Source: Bacillus sp. AFS015802 (GTDB taxonomy: Bacteria > Bacillota > Bacilli > Bacillales > Bacillaceae_B). From it: DNA of 64,000 nucleotides. Every line of letters begins with the position of its first letter. Position 1 is the stretch's first letter. The notes below the pieces were generated by a model that was given only the letters and a program-made list of their open reading frames with translations, did not search any database and was not told the origin of the DNA. Location: contig NZ_NTUP01000003.1 of NCBI RefSeq assembly GCF_002561455.1, positions 1 through 64,000 on the forward strand, read 5' to 3'. Both the position numbers and the translations under genes were made by a program. Below are positions 17,594-27,709 of this stretch, in pieces.

Positions 17594-17866
17594 ATGAACA
17601 AGACAGAACTAATCAATGCTGTTGCAGAAGCTGCTGAGCTATCTAAGAAGGACGCTACAAAAGCGGTTGACGCTGTTTTCGATACAATTCAAGATTCACT
17701 TGCAAACGGTGATAAAGTACAATTAATCGGATTCGGTAACTTCGAAGTACGTGAGCGTGCAGCCCGTAAAGGTCGCAACCCACAAACAGGTGAAGAGATC
17801 GAAATCTCAGCAAGCAAAGTACCTGCTTTCAAACCAGGTAAAGCGCTTAAAGAAGCTGTAAAATAA
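17594..17866 (+). CDS. hbs: DNA-binding protein HU
   Basis: Histone-like nucleoid protein that bends and compacts DNA as a dimer. The 90-residue sequence begins [20 protein letters not shown] and contains the HU signature [21 protein letters not shown], including the DNA-clamp beta arm. The ATG at 17594 follows a strong GGAGGAGGTG site; the longer frame from 17558 reads through that site. Codon choice is biased toward those of highly expressed genes. It is monocistronic, with its own terminator. Confidence 0.98.
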   Translation: MNKTELINAVAEAAELSKKDATKAVDAVFDTIQDSLANGDKVQLIGFGNFEVRERAARKGRNPQTGEEIEISASKVPAFKPGKALKEAVK

Positions 17867-17889
17867 TTACATACTTTGAGCGTAACAAG

Positions 17890-17918
17890 AAGGTCGCATA
17901 TTAATGCGGCCTTTTTTT
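17890..17918 (+). terminator. hbs terminator
   Basis: AAGGTCGCAT-ATTA-ATGCGGCCTT (one G-T pair) followed by a T run. Confidence 0.92.
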
Positions 17919-18020
17919 GTTCACCAATAGTATAGGATGTTCTCCTTGAAAATATGTAAGAAATCTTCTTCTTTAAACGATTGATTGATATGATTAAAAA
18001 AACTTCCAAAGCACTAGTCT

Positions 18021-18049
18021 TTGATGACATTATGGGCTTGTGCTAATAT
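18021..18049 (+). promoter_or_regulatory. Candidate SigA promoter of folE-mtrB
   Basis: TTGATG, 17 bases, TAATAT, located 46 bases before folE. Spacing is ideal and the hexamers match moderately. Confidence 0.5.
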
Positions 18050-18094
18050 TAACAATGTTACTATTTCTTTAAGTTATTATAGGAGGACAACATT

Positions 18095-18661
18095 ATGGCA
18101 CAAGTCAATCATGGCCAAATAGAAGAAGCAGTTCGATTAATATTAGAAGCTATTGGAGAGAATCCTAATAGAGAAGGTTTATTAGATACGCCAAAGCGCG
18201 TGGCGAAAATGTACGCAGAAGTGTTTTCAGGGCTCGATCACGATCCAAAAGAATACTTTGAAACGATATTCAGTGAAGAACACGAAGAGCTTGTGCTTGT
18301 GAAAGATATTCCATTTTACTCAATGTGTGAGCATCATCTGGTTCCTTTTTACGGCAAAGCACATGTAGCTTATATTCCAAGAGATGGCCGTGTGGCCGGA
18401 TTAAGTAAACTTGCTAGAGCGGTTGAGTCCGTAGCTAAACGCCCTCAGCTTCAAGAAAGAATCACTTCCACGGTGGCGGACACCATCATGGAAACCCTCC
18501 TGCCCCACGGTGTCATGGTGGTCGTGGAAGCGGAGCATATGTGTATGACAATGAGGGGTGTGAAGAAGCCGGGCTCAAGTACAGTGACTACAGCTGTAAG
18601 AGGTACGTTCAAAGAAGACGCTCAGGCACGCAGTGAAGTTCTTTCTTTTATAAAGAATTAG
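18095..18661 (+). CDS. folE: GTP cyclohydrolase I
   Basis: Converts GTP to 7,8-dihydroneopterin triphosphate, the first step of folate synthesis. The 188-residue protein has the zinc-site motif [13 protein letters not shown] with Cys78 and His81, and the third ligand Cys150 in EHMCMTMRG, all aligned with the E. coli ligands. AGGAGG precedes the ATG. mtrB follows 12 bases later, the same operon as in B. subtilis, where folate and tryptophan regulation are genetically linked. Confidence 0.97.
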   Translation: MAQVNHGQIEEAVRLILEAIGENPNREGLLDTPKRVAKMYAEVFSGLDHDPKEYFETIFSEEHEELVLVKDIPFYSMCEHHLVPFYGKAHVAYIPRDGRVAGLSKLARAVESVAKRPQLQERITSTVADTIMETLLPHGVMVVVEAEHMCMTMRGVKKPGSSTVTTAVRGTFKEDAQARSEVLSFIKN

Positions 18662-18673
18662 GAGTGACGACTG

Positions 18674-18895
18674 ATGAATTCGAATGATTATATTGTCATT
18701 AAAGCGATTGAAGATGGTGTGAATGTGATCGGGCTGACAAGAGGAACCGACACCCGGTTTCATCATTCTGAGAAACTGGATAAAGGTGAAGTCATGATCG
18801 CCCAATTCACAGATCATACATCTGCAATTAAAGTAAGAGGGAAAGCGACAATCGTCACCAGTTACGGCGAGGTTGAAAGTGATAACAAAAAATAA
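18674..18895 (+). CDS. mtrB: trp RNA-binding attenuation protein (TRAP)
   Basis: Tryptophan-activated RNA-binding protein that forms an 11-subunit ring and binds (G/U)AG repeats in trp leader RNA. The 73-residue sequence matches the family (about 75), with the conserved [20 protein letters not shown] core that forms the tryptophan pocket and the RNA-binding KKR-type residues replaced by the expected strand pattern ([15 protein letters not shown]). It is downstream of folE. No trp structural genes occur in this window, so its target lies elsewhere. Confidence 0.95.
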   Translation: MNSNDYIVIKAIEDGVNVIGLTRGTDTRFHHSEKLDKGEVMIAQFTDHTSAIKVRGKATIVTSYGEVESDNKK

Positions 18896-18935
18896 TCCTC
18901 TATTCTAAATTTTGCTCATAGAGAAGAATAATGGT

Positions 18936-18973
18936 GGGACGGACCAAGAAGTTTTCGGCTTCGTGGTCGTCCC
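18936..18973 (+). terminator. Probable folE-mtrB terminator
   Basis: GGGACGGACCA-type arm pairs with TGGTCGTCCC (one bulged G) with an inner AAG/CTT helix. The T tract (ATTTGTTA) is modest. Confidence 0.6.
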
Positions 18974-19031
18974 ATTTGTTATAATCAGCTTAACGGGATA
19001 AGACTCATGCTCCCTTTTGTGGAGAATTTTA

Positions 19032-19040
19032 TGGTATAAT
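19032..19040 (+). promoter_or_regulatory. Extended -10 promoter of hepS operon
   Basis: TGGTATAAT is a perfect -10 with the TG extension, 55 bases before hepS. No strong -35 is visible. Confidence 0.6.
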
Positions 19041-19094
19041 ACCTAATGCTGAAATTTTTAGACCGATACATAGTAGAAATGGGGATTAAAGGGT

Positions 19095-19928
19095 ATGAAA
19101 TTCATTGATTGTAACCATCAAGCGAATATCATTCATCAATACATAGAAGAGCAGTTGCATCACTCCTATCTGAAGGAATACATTGATCAACCGTATATTG
19201 ACCGGGACCGGATCTATTTTCTGCTCCTGCCTTTCGTGAGCGAAGGACGGGCGATGAGTAAAGAAGCGGTGCAGTGGATCTCAACTGCCATGTTATTGCA
19301 GATAGCCCTTGATACCCATGAAAAGGTTACAATATCCGAGCGTGATCCCTTAAAGGAAAGACAGCTGACCGTACTGGCAGGGGTATACTTTAGCAGCCTT
19401 TATTATAAGATCCTCGCAGAAACGAATGATGTGGAACTCATTTCGAATCTGGCGAAAGCAATTAAAGAAATCAACGAAAGCAAGATTTCCATATACAAGG
19501 ATGAACATAAAGATCTTGATGAACTAATGAAAAGATTAAAAACAAGAGAGTCGGCAATTGTGTCCAACTTCTTTCGTTTCTTCAAAGACGATCAATGGAT
19601 CGAGATCGTTGAAGAGGCTTTGCTCTACAAGAAACTGGTTCAGGAGAGAAACAGCCTTGGGCATTCGCGGAATACGAGCTTTATAAAGGCATTGTCATCG
19701 CTTTCGATCCAAAACGATCAGGAAGGGCCTGTCTTACACTTAACCAAAGATGAGGCCGGACGCCTGCTACTTCAAATCGATGAACTCATTGAAGGGACAA
19801 AGAGAAGGGTCCAGGCGCAGTTAGAGACCATCGAACCGGTCACGCCCTATTTTAAGAAGCTTATCGTAGAGCTGTTACCTTATGTAGAGCCTGAACCAAT
19901 GACCAAACTATACGCGGAAGAAGGGTAA
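19095..19928 (+). CDS. hepS: Heptaprenyl diphosphate synthase component I
   Basis: Small, non-catalytic subunit of the heterodimeric heptaprenyl diphosphate synthase that makes the C35 side chain of menaquinone-7. The 277-residue all-helical protein is the HepS (HEPPP synthase subunit 1) family; it lacks DDxxD motifs, as expected. It is slightly longer than the B. subtilis protein (about 251). AAAGGG precedes the ATG. It heads the operon hepS-menG-hepT, matching B. subtilis. Confidence 0.92.
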   Translation: MKFIDCNHQANIIHQYIEEQLHHSYLKEYIDQPYIDRDRIYFLLLPFVSEGRAMSKEAVQWISTAMLLQIALDTHEKVTISERDPLKERQLTVLAGVYFSSLYYKILAETNDVELISNLAKAIKEINESKISIYKDEHKDLDELMKRLKTRESAIVSNFFRFFKDDQWIEIVEEALLYKKLVQERNSLGHSRNTSFIKALSSLSIQNDQEGPVLHLTKDEAGRLLLQIDELIEGTKRRVQAQLETIEPVTPYFKKLIVELLPYVEPEPMTKLYAEEG

Positions 19929-19934
19929 AACGAC

Positions 19935-20630
19935 ATGCAGCAGTCGAAAGAACAAAAAGTCCATGGAGTATTTGAAAAAATTTATTCCAATTATGATAAG
20001 ATGAACTCGGTAATCAGTTTTCAACAGCATAAAAAGTGGAGAAAGGATACCATGAAGCATATGAATGTGAAGCCTGGTTCCAAGGCTCTTGACGTGTGCT
20101 GCGGAACCGCGGACTGGACATTGGCCATAGGAGATGAAGTCGGTGAATCGGGAAGTGTCGTGGGACTTGACTTCAGCCAAAACATGCTTTCGATCGGTAA
20201 AGAGAAAGTAAAACACAGAAACAATATCGAACTGATCCATGGGAATGCAATGGAGCTTCCTTTCGACGATAATTCATTCGACTATGTGACGATCGGCTTC
20301 GGTTTACGAAATGTGCCTGACTATCTCCATGTTCTTAAGGAAATGAACCGCGTGCTGAAACCTGGCGGGATGGCGGTTTGCCTTGAAACCTCTCAACCGA
20401 CCATGATTGGGTTCAAGCAGATGTATTACGCATATTTCAGGTTCGTGATGCCTCTATTCGGAAAGATCTTTGCGAAGAGCTTTAACGAATATTCCTGGCT
20501 TCAGGAGTCTGCCAGGGATTTTCCAGGGATGAAGGAGCTTGCAGGGATGTTCGAAGAAGCGGGCTTTAAAGATATACATGTAAAGCCATACAGTGGCGGG
20601 GTTGCCGCTATGCACTCCGGCAGGAAGTAA
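19935..20630 (+). CDS. menG: Demethylmenaquinone methyltransferase
   Basis: SAM-dependent C-methyltransferase of the UbiE/MenG family, performing the last step of menaquinone synthesis. The SAM-binding motif [12 protein letters not shown] (about residues 48-59), the [17 protein letters not shown] segment and the UbiE signatures are intact. The 231-residue length is typical. It lies six bases after hepS and 27 before hepT, joining side-chain synthesis with ring methylation in one transcript. Confidence 0.96.
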   Translation: MQQSKEQKVHGVFEKIYSNYDKMNSVISFQQHKKWRKDTMKHMNVKPGSKALDVCCGTADWTLAIGDEVGESGSVVGLDFSQNMLSIGKEKVKHRNNIELIHGNAMELPFDDNSFDYVTIGFGLRNVPDYLHVLKEMNRVLKPGGMAVCLETSQPTMIGFKQMYYAYFRFVMPLFGKIFAKSFNEYSWLQESARDFPGMKELAGMFEEAGFKDIHVKPYSGGVAAMHSGRK

Positions 20631-20657
20631 GAAATTCGTAAATTAGGTGGAAAAACT

Positions 20658-21620
20658 ATGAAGCTAAACAGGATGTATTCGTTTCTGAAAACGGATATAG
20701 ATGAAATAGAAAAGGAACTGGAAGTGGCAATCGAGTCAGAATCAGAGCTTCTGCAAGAAGCGTCCCTTCACCTTCTTCAAGCAGGCGGGAAGAGGATCCG
20801 GCCGGTATTTGTATTGCTGTCTGCAAAGTTTGGACAATATGATATCAATATTGTGAAAAATGTGGCGGTGGCATTGGAACTGATGCATATGGCTTCCCTC
20901 GTTCACGACGATGTAATCGATGATGCTGAGCTGAGAAGAGGCAAACCTACGATTAAAGCCCAATGGGATAATCGGATTGCCATGTATACAGGGGATTATA
21001 TCTTTGCCCGGGCTCTTGAATATATGACCTCTATAAAAGTTCCTGAAGCTCATCAGATTTTATCACATACGCTGGTGGAATTATGTAAGGGTGAAATCGC
21101 CCAGATCGAAGATAAGTATCGATTTGACCAAAATCTGCGGAACTACCTTTTACGGATCAAAAGGAAAACAGCTCTACTTATTGCTGTAAGCTGCCAGCTG
21201 GGTGCCATTTCTTCCGGCGCGCCTGAAGAGATCCACCGGCGACTGTACCGATTTGGTTATAATGTGGGGATGAGCTTTCAGATCACGGATGATATATTGG
21301 ATCTTACAGCAAGTGAGGAAGAACTGGGAAAACCTGCGGGCAGTGACTTATGGCAGGGGAATATCACCCTTCCGATTCTATACGCCATGGAAAACCCGGA
21401 TCTGAAAACCAAGATCGAAAAAGTGACGGAATATACCACCCCCGAAGAAATGAAAGATGTCATATCTTCCATCCTTGAAACAGATGCCATCGAAAGGTCC
21501 CATGAACTCAGTAGAATGTACCTGGATAGAGCGCTGAAAGATCTGGATCATCTTCCCTATAACCGGGTGAAGAAAACCCTTAAGAATATTGCAAACTTTA
21601 TCGGGAAGAGAAAATATTAA
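20658..21620 (+). CDS. hepT: Heptaprenyl diphosphate synthase component II
   Basis: Catalytic trans-prenyltransferase subunit that condenses IPP units onto farnesyl diphosphate. Both aspartate-rich motifs are present: DDVID (residues 84-88) and DDILD (residues 211-215), with GGKRIRP (43-49) for IPP binding. The length of 320 residues is as expected. It pairs with HepS. Distance and orientation make it the last gene of the menaquinone operon. Confidence 0.96.
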   Translation: MKLNRMYSFLKTDIDEIEKELEVAIESESELLQEASLHLLQAGGKRIRPVFVLLSAKFGQYDINIVKNVAVALELMHMASLVHDDVIDDAELRRGKPTIKAQWDNRIAMYTGDYIFARALEYMTSIKVPEAHQILSHTLVELCKGEIAQIEDKYRFDQNLRNYLLRIKRKTALLIAVSCQLGAISSGAPEEIHRRLYRFGYNVGMSFQITDDILDLTASEEELGKPAGSDLWQGNITLPILYAMENPDLKTKIEKVTEYTTPEEMKDVISSILETDAIERSHELSRMYLDRALKDLDHLPYNRVKKTLKNIANFIGKRKY

Positions 21621-21640
21621 GAAAATTTAAAATGGAAACG

Positions 21641-21669
21641 TTGCCAAAACCCCCAATCAGTGTTACTAT
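21641..21669 (+). promoter_or_regulatory. SigA promoter of ndk
   Basis: TTGCCA, 17 bases, TACTAT, ending 54 bases before the ndk start. Confidence 0.6.
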
Positions 21670-21723
21670 TTTCGTGGGATGTCCATATGAGTTCCATACA
21701 TACATATTTTAGGAGTGGGGAAG

Positions 21724-22170
21724 ATGGAAAAGACATTTTTAATGGTTAAGCCGGACGGCGTACAAAGAGGGTTAATCGGTGATATCGTATCACGTTTTGA
21801 AAAAAAGGGCTTTCAATTAGTCGGTGCCAAGCTTATGAGCATCTCAAACGAGCTTGCTGAAGAACATTATGGCGAGCACAAAGAAAGACCATTTTTTGGG
21901 GAGTTGGTTGACTTCATCACTTCCGGACCTGTATTTGCAATGGTGTGGCAAGGGGAAAATGTCATCACGACAGCTCGTGGAATGATGGGTGCGACAAATC
22001 CTAAGGATGCTGCCCTTGGTACAATCCGCGGTGATTTCGGTCTGACAGTCGGTAAGAACATTATCCACGGATCTGACTCTGCTGAAAGCGCTGTAAGAGA
22101 GATCGGCTTGTTTTTCAAAGAGGAAGAACTAGTTGAATATTCTAAGTTAATGAATGAGTGGGTTTACTAA
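21724..22170 (+). CDS. ndk: Nucleoside diphosphate kinase
   Basis: Transfers the gamma phosphate of ATP to nucleoside diphosphates through a phosphohistidine. The active-site motif NIIHGSDS contains His115; residues begin [19 protein letters not shown] as in the family. The 148-residue length is standard. The ATG at 21724 follows AGGAGTGGGG; the longer frame begins at a GTG within that site. Own promoter and terminator. Confidence 0.97.
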   Translation: MEKTFLMVKPDGVQRGLIGDIVSRFEKKGFQLVGAKLMSISNELAEEHYGEHKERPFFGELVDFITSGPVFAMVWQGENVITTARGMMGATNPKDAALGTIRGDFGLTVGKNIIHGSDSAESAVREIGLFFKEEELVEYSKLMNEWVY

Positions 22171-22196
22171 GATACTTAAGTCATTGATGTTTTAGA

Positions 22197-22226
22197 AGCA
22201 GGCCGTGATGATCGGCTTGCTTTTTT
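22197..22226 (+). terminator. ndk terminator
   Basis: AGCAGGCCG pairs with CGGCTTGCT across a seven-base loop, followed by a T run. Confidence 0.9.
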
Positions 22227-22274
22227 CTATGTGATTAGGGCTTAACTTTTTCACTGAATGTACGATATAGTTAA

Positions 22275-23084
<810 letters not shown>

Positions 23085-23487
23085 ACAATGACGATGTCAA
23101 TCTGCATATGTGGAATAACTGCTTCTTCTTAAAGGGAAAGAAGTAGTGAACTCTCAAAATATGACGGATTCACATCGTTTTTTATTCAAAAACTTTTTTC
23201 TCTAAAAGTTGTACTGGCTTTACAATCAGTCATATAAAGTGAAATTATCCTTTAGGATGAGTGATAGGGTTAAGATTAAGTTCGTTCCTTTCCGCTCTAC
23301 AATCATGACTTTAGATTTTATTCATTATTCCAAAAGTAATATAAGCATGTGAAGTTAATATTCATTTTGGGTTTCATTTCCCCTTATAAGTCAATGGGTC
23401 TATCACATAAAACAAGAATTTTATCCTAAGACTTTTTCAAAAGATCGAGAAATTCTGTTTCTAATTAGAATTCTCTTTGTTTTTTTA

Positions 23488-23653
23488 GCTCTGTCACGAA
23501 AATCTCTTAAAGGTGGTGAGGGGAACTGCGTAGACTCCTGCGGAAAAACGGGCGTGCTGAGACCCCGGAAGCGAAGCTGAGGAGGCTCGGCCGAACGTCC
23601 GCGGAAAGCGGAGCAGTTCCCCTCACCATCCAGCACTCACTGATTGACAGAGC
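23488..23653. repeat. Nested inverted-repeat element (Bacillaceae intergenic repeat)
   Basis: Outer arms GCTCTGTCA/TGACAGAGC (23488-23496 and 23645-23653) enclose a perfect 16-base pair TGGTGAGGGGAACTGC (23514-23529) and its complement (23613-23628). The GC-rich core contains the strings TAGACTCCTGCGG, GAGACCCCGGAAGCG and CCGCGGAAAGCGGAG, which I recognise as a repeat scattered between genes in many Bacillaceae. It encodes no transposase. It may be a non-autonomous mobile element or a structured RNA. Confidence 0.7.
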
Positions 23654-23766
23654 CATGGCGGAACATATTTAAAAACCACCATTTCTTACAAAAAAGACTT
23701 TATTTAGGAAAATAGAATATTAAAAAATTTTTTAAACGTAAGGACTAGGAAAGAATATAAATTCTA

Positions 23767-23775
23767 TGTTATATT
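23767..23775 (+). promoter_or_regulatory. Extended -10 promoter of aro operon
   Basis: TGTTATATT resembles an extended -10, 39 bases before aroC. No clear -35. Confidence 0.4.
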
Positions 23776-23813
23776 GGTACATAATTCTTTAACGAGTTGA
23801 AGGGGGAAAGTAA

Positions 23814-24986
23814 ATGAGATACTTAACATCCGGAGAATCACACGGACCACAGTTGACGACCATCATAGAAGGGCTTCCTGCTGGAATGCCCCTTGAAGCA
23901 GAAGATATAAACGAGAACCTGGCAAGACGGCAAAAAGGCTACGGACGTGGACGGAGAATGCAGATTGAAAAGGACCGTGCCTCAATCGTCGGCGGGGTGA
24001 GACATGGGCATACCCTGGGGTCTCCTTTAGGGCTCGTCGTAGAGAACAAAGACTGGACTCACTGGACGAAGGTGATGGGCATAGAACCCCTAACAGAGGG
24101 CGAAGAAGAAGAAGTGAAAAGAAAGATTTCAAGACCAAGACCAGGCCATGCGGATCTTGTGGGTGGAATGAAATATGGACATCGAGACCTGAGGAATGTG
24201 CTGGAGCGTTCCTCTGCAAGGGAGACGACTGTAAGAGTGGCAGCAGGTGCCGTTGCCAAAAAACTGTTGAAGCTATTGGATATTGAAGTGGTCGGCCATG
24301 TTCTCGAAATCGGAGGCATTAAAGCCGAGAAACTTCATTATGAAACCATAAATGAACTGAGGGAGATCACTGAAGAATCTCCTGTCCGCTGCCTGGATGA
24401 AGAAGCAGCACAGAAAATGATGAACCTGATTGATGAAGCGAAGCAAAATGGGGATTCCATAGGCGGCGTAGTGGAAGTCATCGTGGAAGGGATGCCTTCG
24501 GGAGTTGGAAGTTATGTTCACTATGACCGTAAGCTGGATGCGAAAATTGCCATGGCGGTGATGAGTATCAATGCATTCAAGGGTGTAGAATTCGGCTTGG
24601 GCTTTGAGATGGCCAGGAAGCCCGGAAGTGAAGTACATGATGAAATAGCGTGGAGTGAAGAGCAAGGGTACTACCGGAAAACGAATCGTTTAGGCGGTTT
24701 TGAAGGCGGTATGACAACAGGGATGCCGATCCGTGTCAAAGGAGTCATGAAGCCAATCCCTACCTTATATAAGCCTCTTCAGAGCGTGGACATTGAAACG
24801 AAGGAACCATTTAAAGCAAGCATCGAGAGATCGGATAGCTGTGCGGTGCCGGCTGCCAGTGTAGTAGCAGAAGCCGTAGTCGCATGGGAACTGGCCTCTA
24901 GTATAGTGGAACAATTCAACAGTGATCAGTTTGAAAGACTTCGTGAGGATATCAACAGGCAGCGTCAGGATTCAAAGGAGTACTGA
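23814..24986 (+). CDS. aroC: Chorismate synthase
   Basis: Converts 5-enolpyruvylshikimate-3-phosphate to chorismate with reduced FMN (B. subtilis name aroF). The 390-residue protein contains the family signatures GESHGPQL (residues 7-14), GRGRRM (about 40-45) and RSSARETT. It heads the aromatic operon with aroB four bases downstream. AAGGGGGAAAG precedes the ATG. The order aroC-aroB-aroH matches B. subtilis. Confidence 0.97.
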   Translation: MRYLTSGESHGPQLTTIIEGLPAGMPLEAEDINENLARRQKGYGRGRRMQIEKDRASIVGGVRHGHTLGSPLGLVVENKDWTHWTKVMGIEPLTEGEEEEVKRKISRPRPGHADLVGGMKYGHRDLRNVLERSSARETTVRVAAGAVAKKLLKLLDIEVVGHVLEIGGIKAEKLHYETINELREITEESPVRCLDEEAAQKMMNLIDEAKQNGDSIGGVVEVIVEGMPSGVGSYVHYDRKLDAKIAMAVMSINAFKGVEFGLGFEMARKPGSEVHDEIAWSEEQGYYRKTNRLGGFEGGMTTGMPIRVKGVMKPIPTLYKPLQSVDIETKEPFKASIERSDSCAVPAASVVAEAVVAWELASSIVEQFNSDQFERLREDINRQRQDSKEY

Positions 24987-24990
24987 TGAA

Positions 24991-26073
24991 ATGAAACAGG
25001 TGACCATTCAAACTGCTTCCAAGACATATGAAGTGAAAATTGGAGTGGACATGACGAAGGAGATTGTTTCGTTTATCAAGGAGTCATTTCCGGGGGTATC
25101 GAAGGTATGGGTCATTGCCGATGAATCGGTATACAAGCTTCATGGAGGAGCCTTCCAAGAGGCTCTCAGACAATCCTTTGACGTAACCACTTATCAAGCT
25201 CCTAAAGGGGAAAGGGCAAAAAGCTTTTCCGTCTATGAAGACGCGATAACCCACGGCCTCAAGCACCATGTGGACCGCAAGTCCCTTGTGGTTGCCTTTG
25301 GTGGAGGTGCCATTGGTGATCTTGCAGGATTTGTCGCATCCACTTATATGAGGGGGATCCCTTTCATCAGCGTTCCGACAACGATCCTCGCCCATGACAG
25401 TGCAGTTGGAGGCAAAGTGGCGATCAATCATCCACTAGGGAAAAATATGGTAGGTCAGTTTTATCAGCCGGAAGGCGTATTCTTTGAATTGAATTATTTT
25501 TCCAGCTTGCCTAAAATGGAAGTGCTGTCTGGTTTCTCTGAAGTGATCAAGCATGCCTTCTTATCGGACCATGGTTTTTTGAACGATCTCATGCATTCTT
25601 TCCGGTCCGCCGAAAACCTCGATGAGGAATTTTTGACGGATTGCTTGATTCGGGGCATACAGGTCAAAGGGCAAATTGTATCAAAGGATGAAAGGGAGTC
25701 AAATATCCGGGCTTTCCTGAATTTTGGACATACATATGGACACGCGGTTGAAAGTGCCAGCGGCTATGGTAACCGCACTCACGGGGAATCAGTCATGATC
25801 GGGATGGTCTATGCTTTATTTCTCAGTGAACGGTACACGGGCCTCTCATTTGATCTGGAGGCGTTCATCGGCTGGGTCAAGTCTCTGGGTTACAATCTAA
25901 AGGTGCCGTCCCATATCAGCTTTGATGTATTATATGAGGGGATGAAGCGTGATAAGAAATCCCTTAACGGCAATCCGGTTTTCGTGCTGTTGAAGGATAT
26001 CGGTGTACCCGTGATGTCAGACATAACAGCGGAGGATTTAAAACGGGCGGATGAATATATTCGACAGGTGTAA
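24991..26073 (+). CDS. aroB: 3-dehydroquinate synthase
   Basis: NAD- and metal-dependent cyclisation of DAHP to 3-dehydroquinate, second step of the shikimate pathway. Motifs GGGAIGDLAGFVAST (NAD site), HDSAVGGKVAINHPLGKN and the metal ligands in NFGHTYGHAVE and THGE are all intact. I take the ATG at 24991, after AAAGGAGTACTGATGA, giving 360 residues; the longer frame would overlap aroC by 65 bases without its own site. Confidence 0.96.
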   Translation: MKQVTIQTASKTYEVKIGVDMTKEIVSFIKESFPGVSKVWVIADESVYKLHGGAFQEALRQSFDVTTYQAPKGERAKSFSVYEDAITHGLKHHVDRKSLVVAFGGGAIGDLAGFVASTYMRGIPFISVPTTILAHDSAVGGKVAINHPLGKNMVGQFYQPEGVFFELNYFSSLPKMEVLSGFSEVIKHAFLSDHGFLNDLMHSFRSAENLDEEFLTDCLIRGIQVKGQIVSKDERESNIRAFLNFGHTYGHAVESASGYGNRTHGESVMIGMVYALFLSERYTGLSFDLEAFIGWVKSLGYNLKVPSHISFDVLYEGMKRDKKSLNGNPVFVLLKDIGVPVMSDITAEDLKRADEYIRQV

Positions 26074-26133
26074 ATCCAGGCTATTAAGACAGGGGATCCG
26101 TCAGAAAAATGAGAGGAAAGGGAGAGTGGAAGA

Positions 26134-26499
26134 ATGATCAGGGGAATTCGAGGTGCAACTACGGCAGATGGTGATAATGAAAAGGACATTCTCCTTTCAA
26201 CCGAAAGTCTCTTAAAAGAAATGATTTTACATAATGATTTGAAGGCGGAAAATGTCGCATCGGTTTTTATTTCTGCCACACGGGATATTACCAGCGTATT
26301 TCCGGCGAAAGCGTTAAGAAGGTTTAAAGAATGGAAATATGTCCCTGTTATGTGCATGCAAGAGTTGGAGGTTCCTCATGGACTTCCTCTGTGCATCAGG
26401 GTGATGATTCACTATAATACCTCAACACCCCAGAGTGACATCCAACATATTTATATGAAAAATGCGATAAGTCTTCGTCCTGATTTAAAGAAGGTCTAA
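26134..26499 (+). CDS. aroH: Monofunctional chorismate mutase (AroH class)
   Basis: Rearranges chorismate to prephenate; trimeric AroH fold. The catalytic residues of the B. subtilis enzyme (Arg7, Glu78, Arg90) correspond to Arg6, Glu77 and Arg89 here, and Cys75 to Cys74. The 121-residue length is normal. In B. subtilis the trp operon follows this gene; here hisC follows after 41 bases, so the tryptophan genes are absent from this supraoperon. Confidence 0.96.
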   Translation: MIRGIRGATTADGDNEKDILLSTESLLKEMILHNDLKAENVASVFISATRDITSVFPAKALRRFKEWKYVPVMCMQELEVPHGLPLCIRVMIHYNTSTPQSDIQHIYMKNAISLRPDLKKV

Positions 26500-26540
26500 C
26501 ATGGTTTAATGTCATGAAAACGATTGAAAGGAAGTTAAAC

Positions 26541-27641
26541 ATGAAGTGGAAATCCCAGATTCAAAGTCTGAAAGCATACCAGCCTGGAAAAACGATGGAT
26601 GATGTAAAAGAGTTATTCAACCTGGAAAAAGTGGTGAAGCTTGCATCCAATGAAAATCCCTTTGGATGCTCTAAAAAAGTCGAAACGTATCTGAAAACGA
26701 ATGCCCTTTCTCATGCGATTTATCCTGACGGTTATGCAAAGGAATTACGGATGAAGGTGGCAGATCACTTGTCGGTGGAACCTGGACAGCTGCTGTTTGG
26801 GAACGGCTCTGATGAAGTGATTGAAATCATTTCACGGGCTTTATTGGACAGGGGGAAAAGCACGGTGATGGCAACGCCGACCTTCCCTCAATATAAGCAT
26901 AATGCCATCGTTGAAGGAGCAGAGATCCGGGAGGTCCCCCTGGACTCTCTGGGAAGGCATCAATTACCCAAAATGCTTGAAGCAATCGATGAAACGACTA
27001 CGATCGTTTGGCTCTGTTCCCCGAATAATCCAACAGGTGAATATATTCGTAGCGGGGAACTCATTTCCTTCTTGGATGCTGTGCCCTCTCATGTCCTTGT
27101 CGTACTGGACGAAGCGTATTATGAATATGTCGTCGCAGAGGATTATTACGATGCATTGGAATTATTGAAATCATATCCTCAGCTATTGATCACCCGCACT
27201 TTTTCTAAAGCGTATGGCTTGGCTGGATTCAGAGTGGGGTTCGGCATCGGCAGCAAAGAAGTGATAGGGAAATTGGAGCCGATCCGTGAACCTTTCAATA
27301 ATAATACATTGGCCCAAGGTGCAGCTGCAGCGGCCATCGAAGATCAGGCTTTCATTGAGGAATGCAGGGAACATAATCGCAAAGGGCTGCTGCAGTATTA
27401 TCGTTTCTGTGAGGCACACGGTCTCGATTACATGCCGTCACAGGCAAACTTTGTATTAATCGACTTCGGTGTGAGTGGAGACGAGGTGTTCCAATATTTG
27501 ATGAGCAAGGGGTACATCGTCCGTTCAGGGGAAGCCCTGGGATACCCTAACTGTGTGAGGGTCACGGTTGGATCACATGAACAAAATGAAGAGGTCATCG
27601 ACAGAATGAAGGAGTTCCTTGCCCTTCAAGAACGTGTGTGA
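26541..27641 (+). CDS. hisC: Histidinol-phosphate / aromatic aminotransferase
   Basis: PLP-dependent class I/II aminotransferase. In B. subtilis the gene at this position serves both histidine synthesis and the aromatic amino acids. The PLP lysine lies in TFSKAYGLAGFR (Lys223), with NPTGEY and DEAYYEY motifs present. The ATG at 26541 follows AAAGGAAG and gives 366 residues; an upstream in-frame start at 26514 has no site. A possible terminator separates it from tyrA. Confidence 0.94.
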   Translation: MKWKSQIQSLKAYQPGKTMDDVKELFNLEKVVKLASNENPFGCSKKVETYLKTNALSHAIYPDGYAKELRMKVADHLSVEPGQLLFGNGSDEVIEIISRALLDRGKSTVMATPTFPQYKHNAIVEGAEIREVPLDSLGRHQLPKMLEAIDETTTIVWLCSPNNPTGEYIRSGELISFLDAVPSHVLVVLDEAYYEYVVAEDYYDALELLKSYPQLLITRTFSKAYGLAGFRVGFGIGSKEVIGKLEPIREPFNNNTLAQGAAAAAIEDQAFIEECREHNRKGLLQYYRFCEAHGLDYMPSQANFVLIDFGVSGDEVFQYLMSKGYIVRSGEALGYPNCVRVTVGSHEQNEEVIDRMKEFLALQERV

Positions 27642-27647
27642 TAGGCG

Positions 27648-27686
27648 GTCGGATGGGCATTCAGCCCTTTCCGGCTTTCTTTTTTA
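27648..27686 (+). terminator. Possible intra-operon terminator between hisC and tyrA
   Basis: GTCGGATGGGC pairs with GCCCTTTCCGGC with a small internal bulge, followed by a T-rich run. It could reduce transcription into tyrA-aroA. Confidence 0.5.
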
Positions 27687-27709
27687 ATTAAGAGGTTGGA
27701 GGGACAACT

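Larger units (their letters stand above)
23085..23813. other. Intergenic region with repeat element, no gene seen
   Basis: The 729-base gap between cheR and aroC contains the inverted-repeat element described separately (23488-23653), AT-rich flanks and the probable aroC promoter. A minus-strand frame across the element (23421-23636) is a by-product of the repeat. No ribosome-binding site leads a plausible frame elsewhere. Confidence 0.6.

Noticed and set aside
23421-23636. 71-codon minus-strand frame across the inverted-repeat element
   Set aside because: It is a translation of the repeat core, which has no coding signals.
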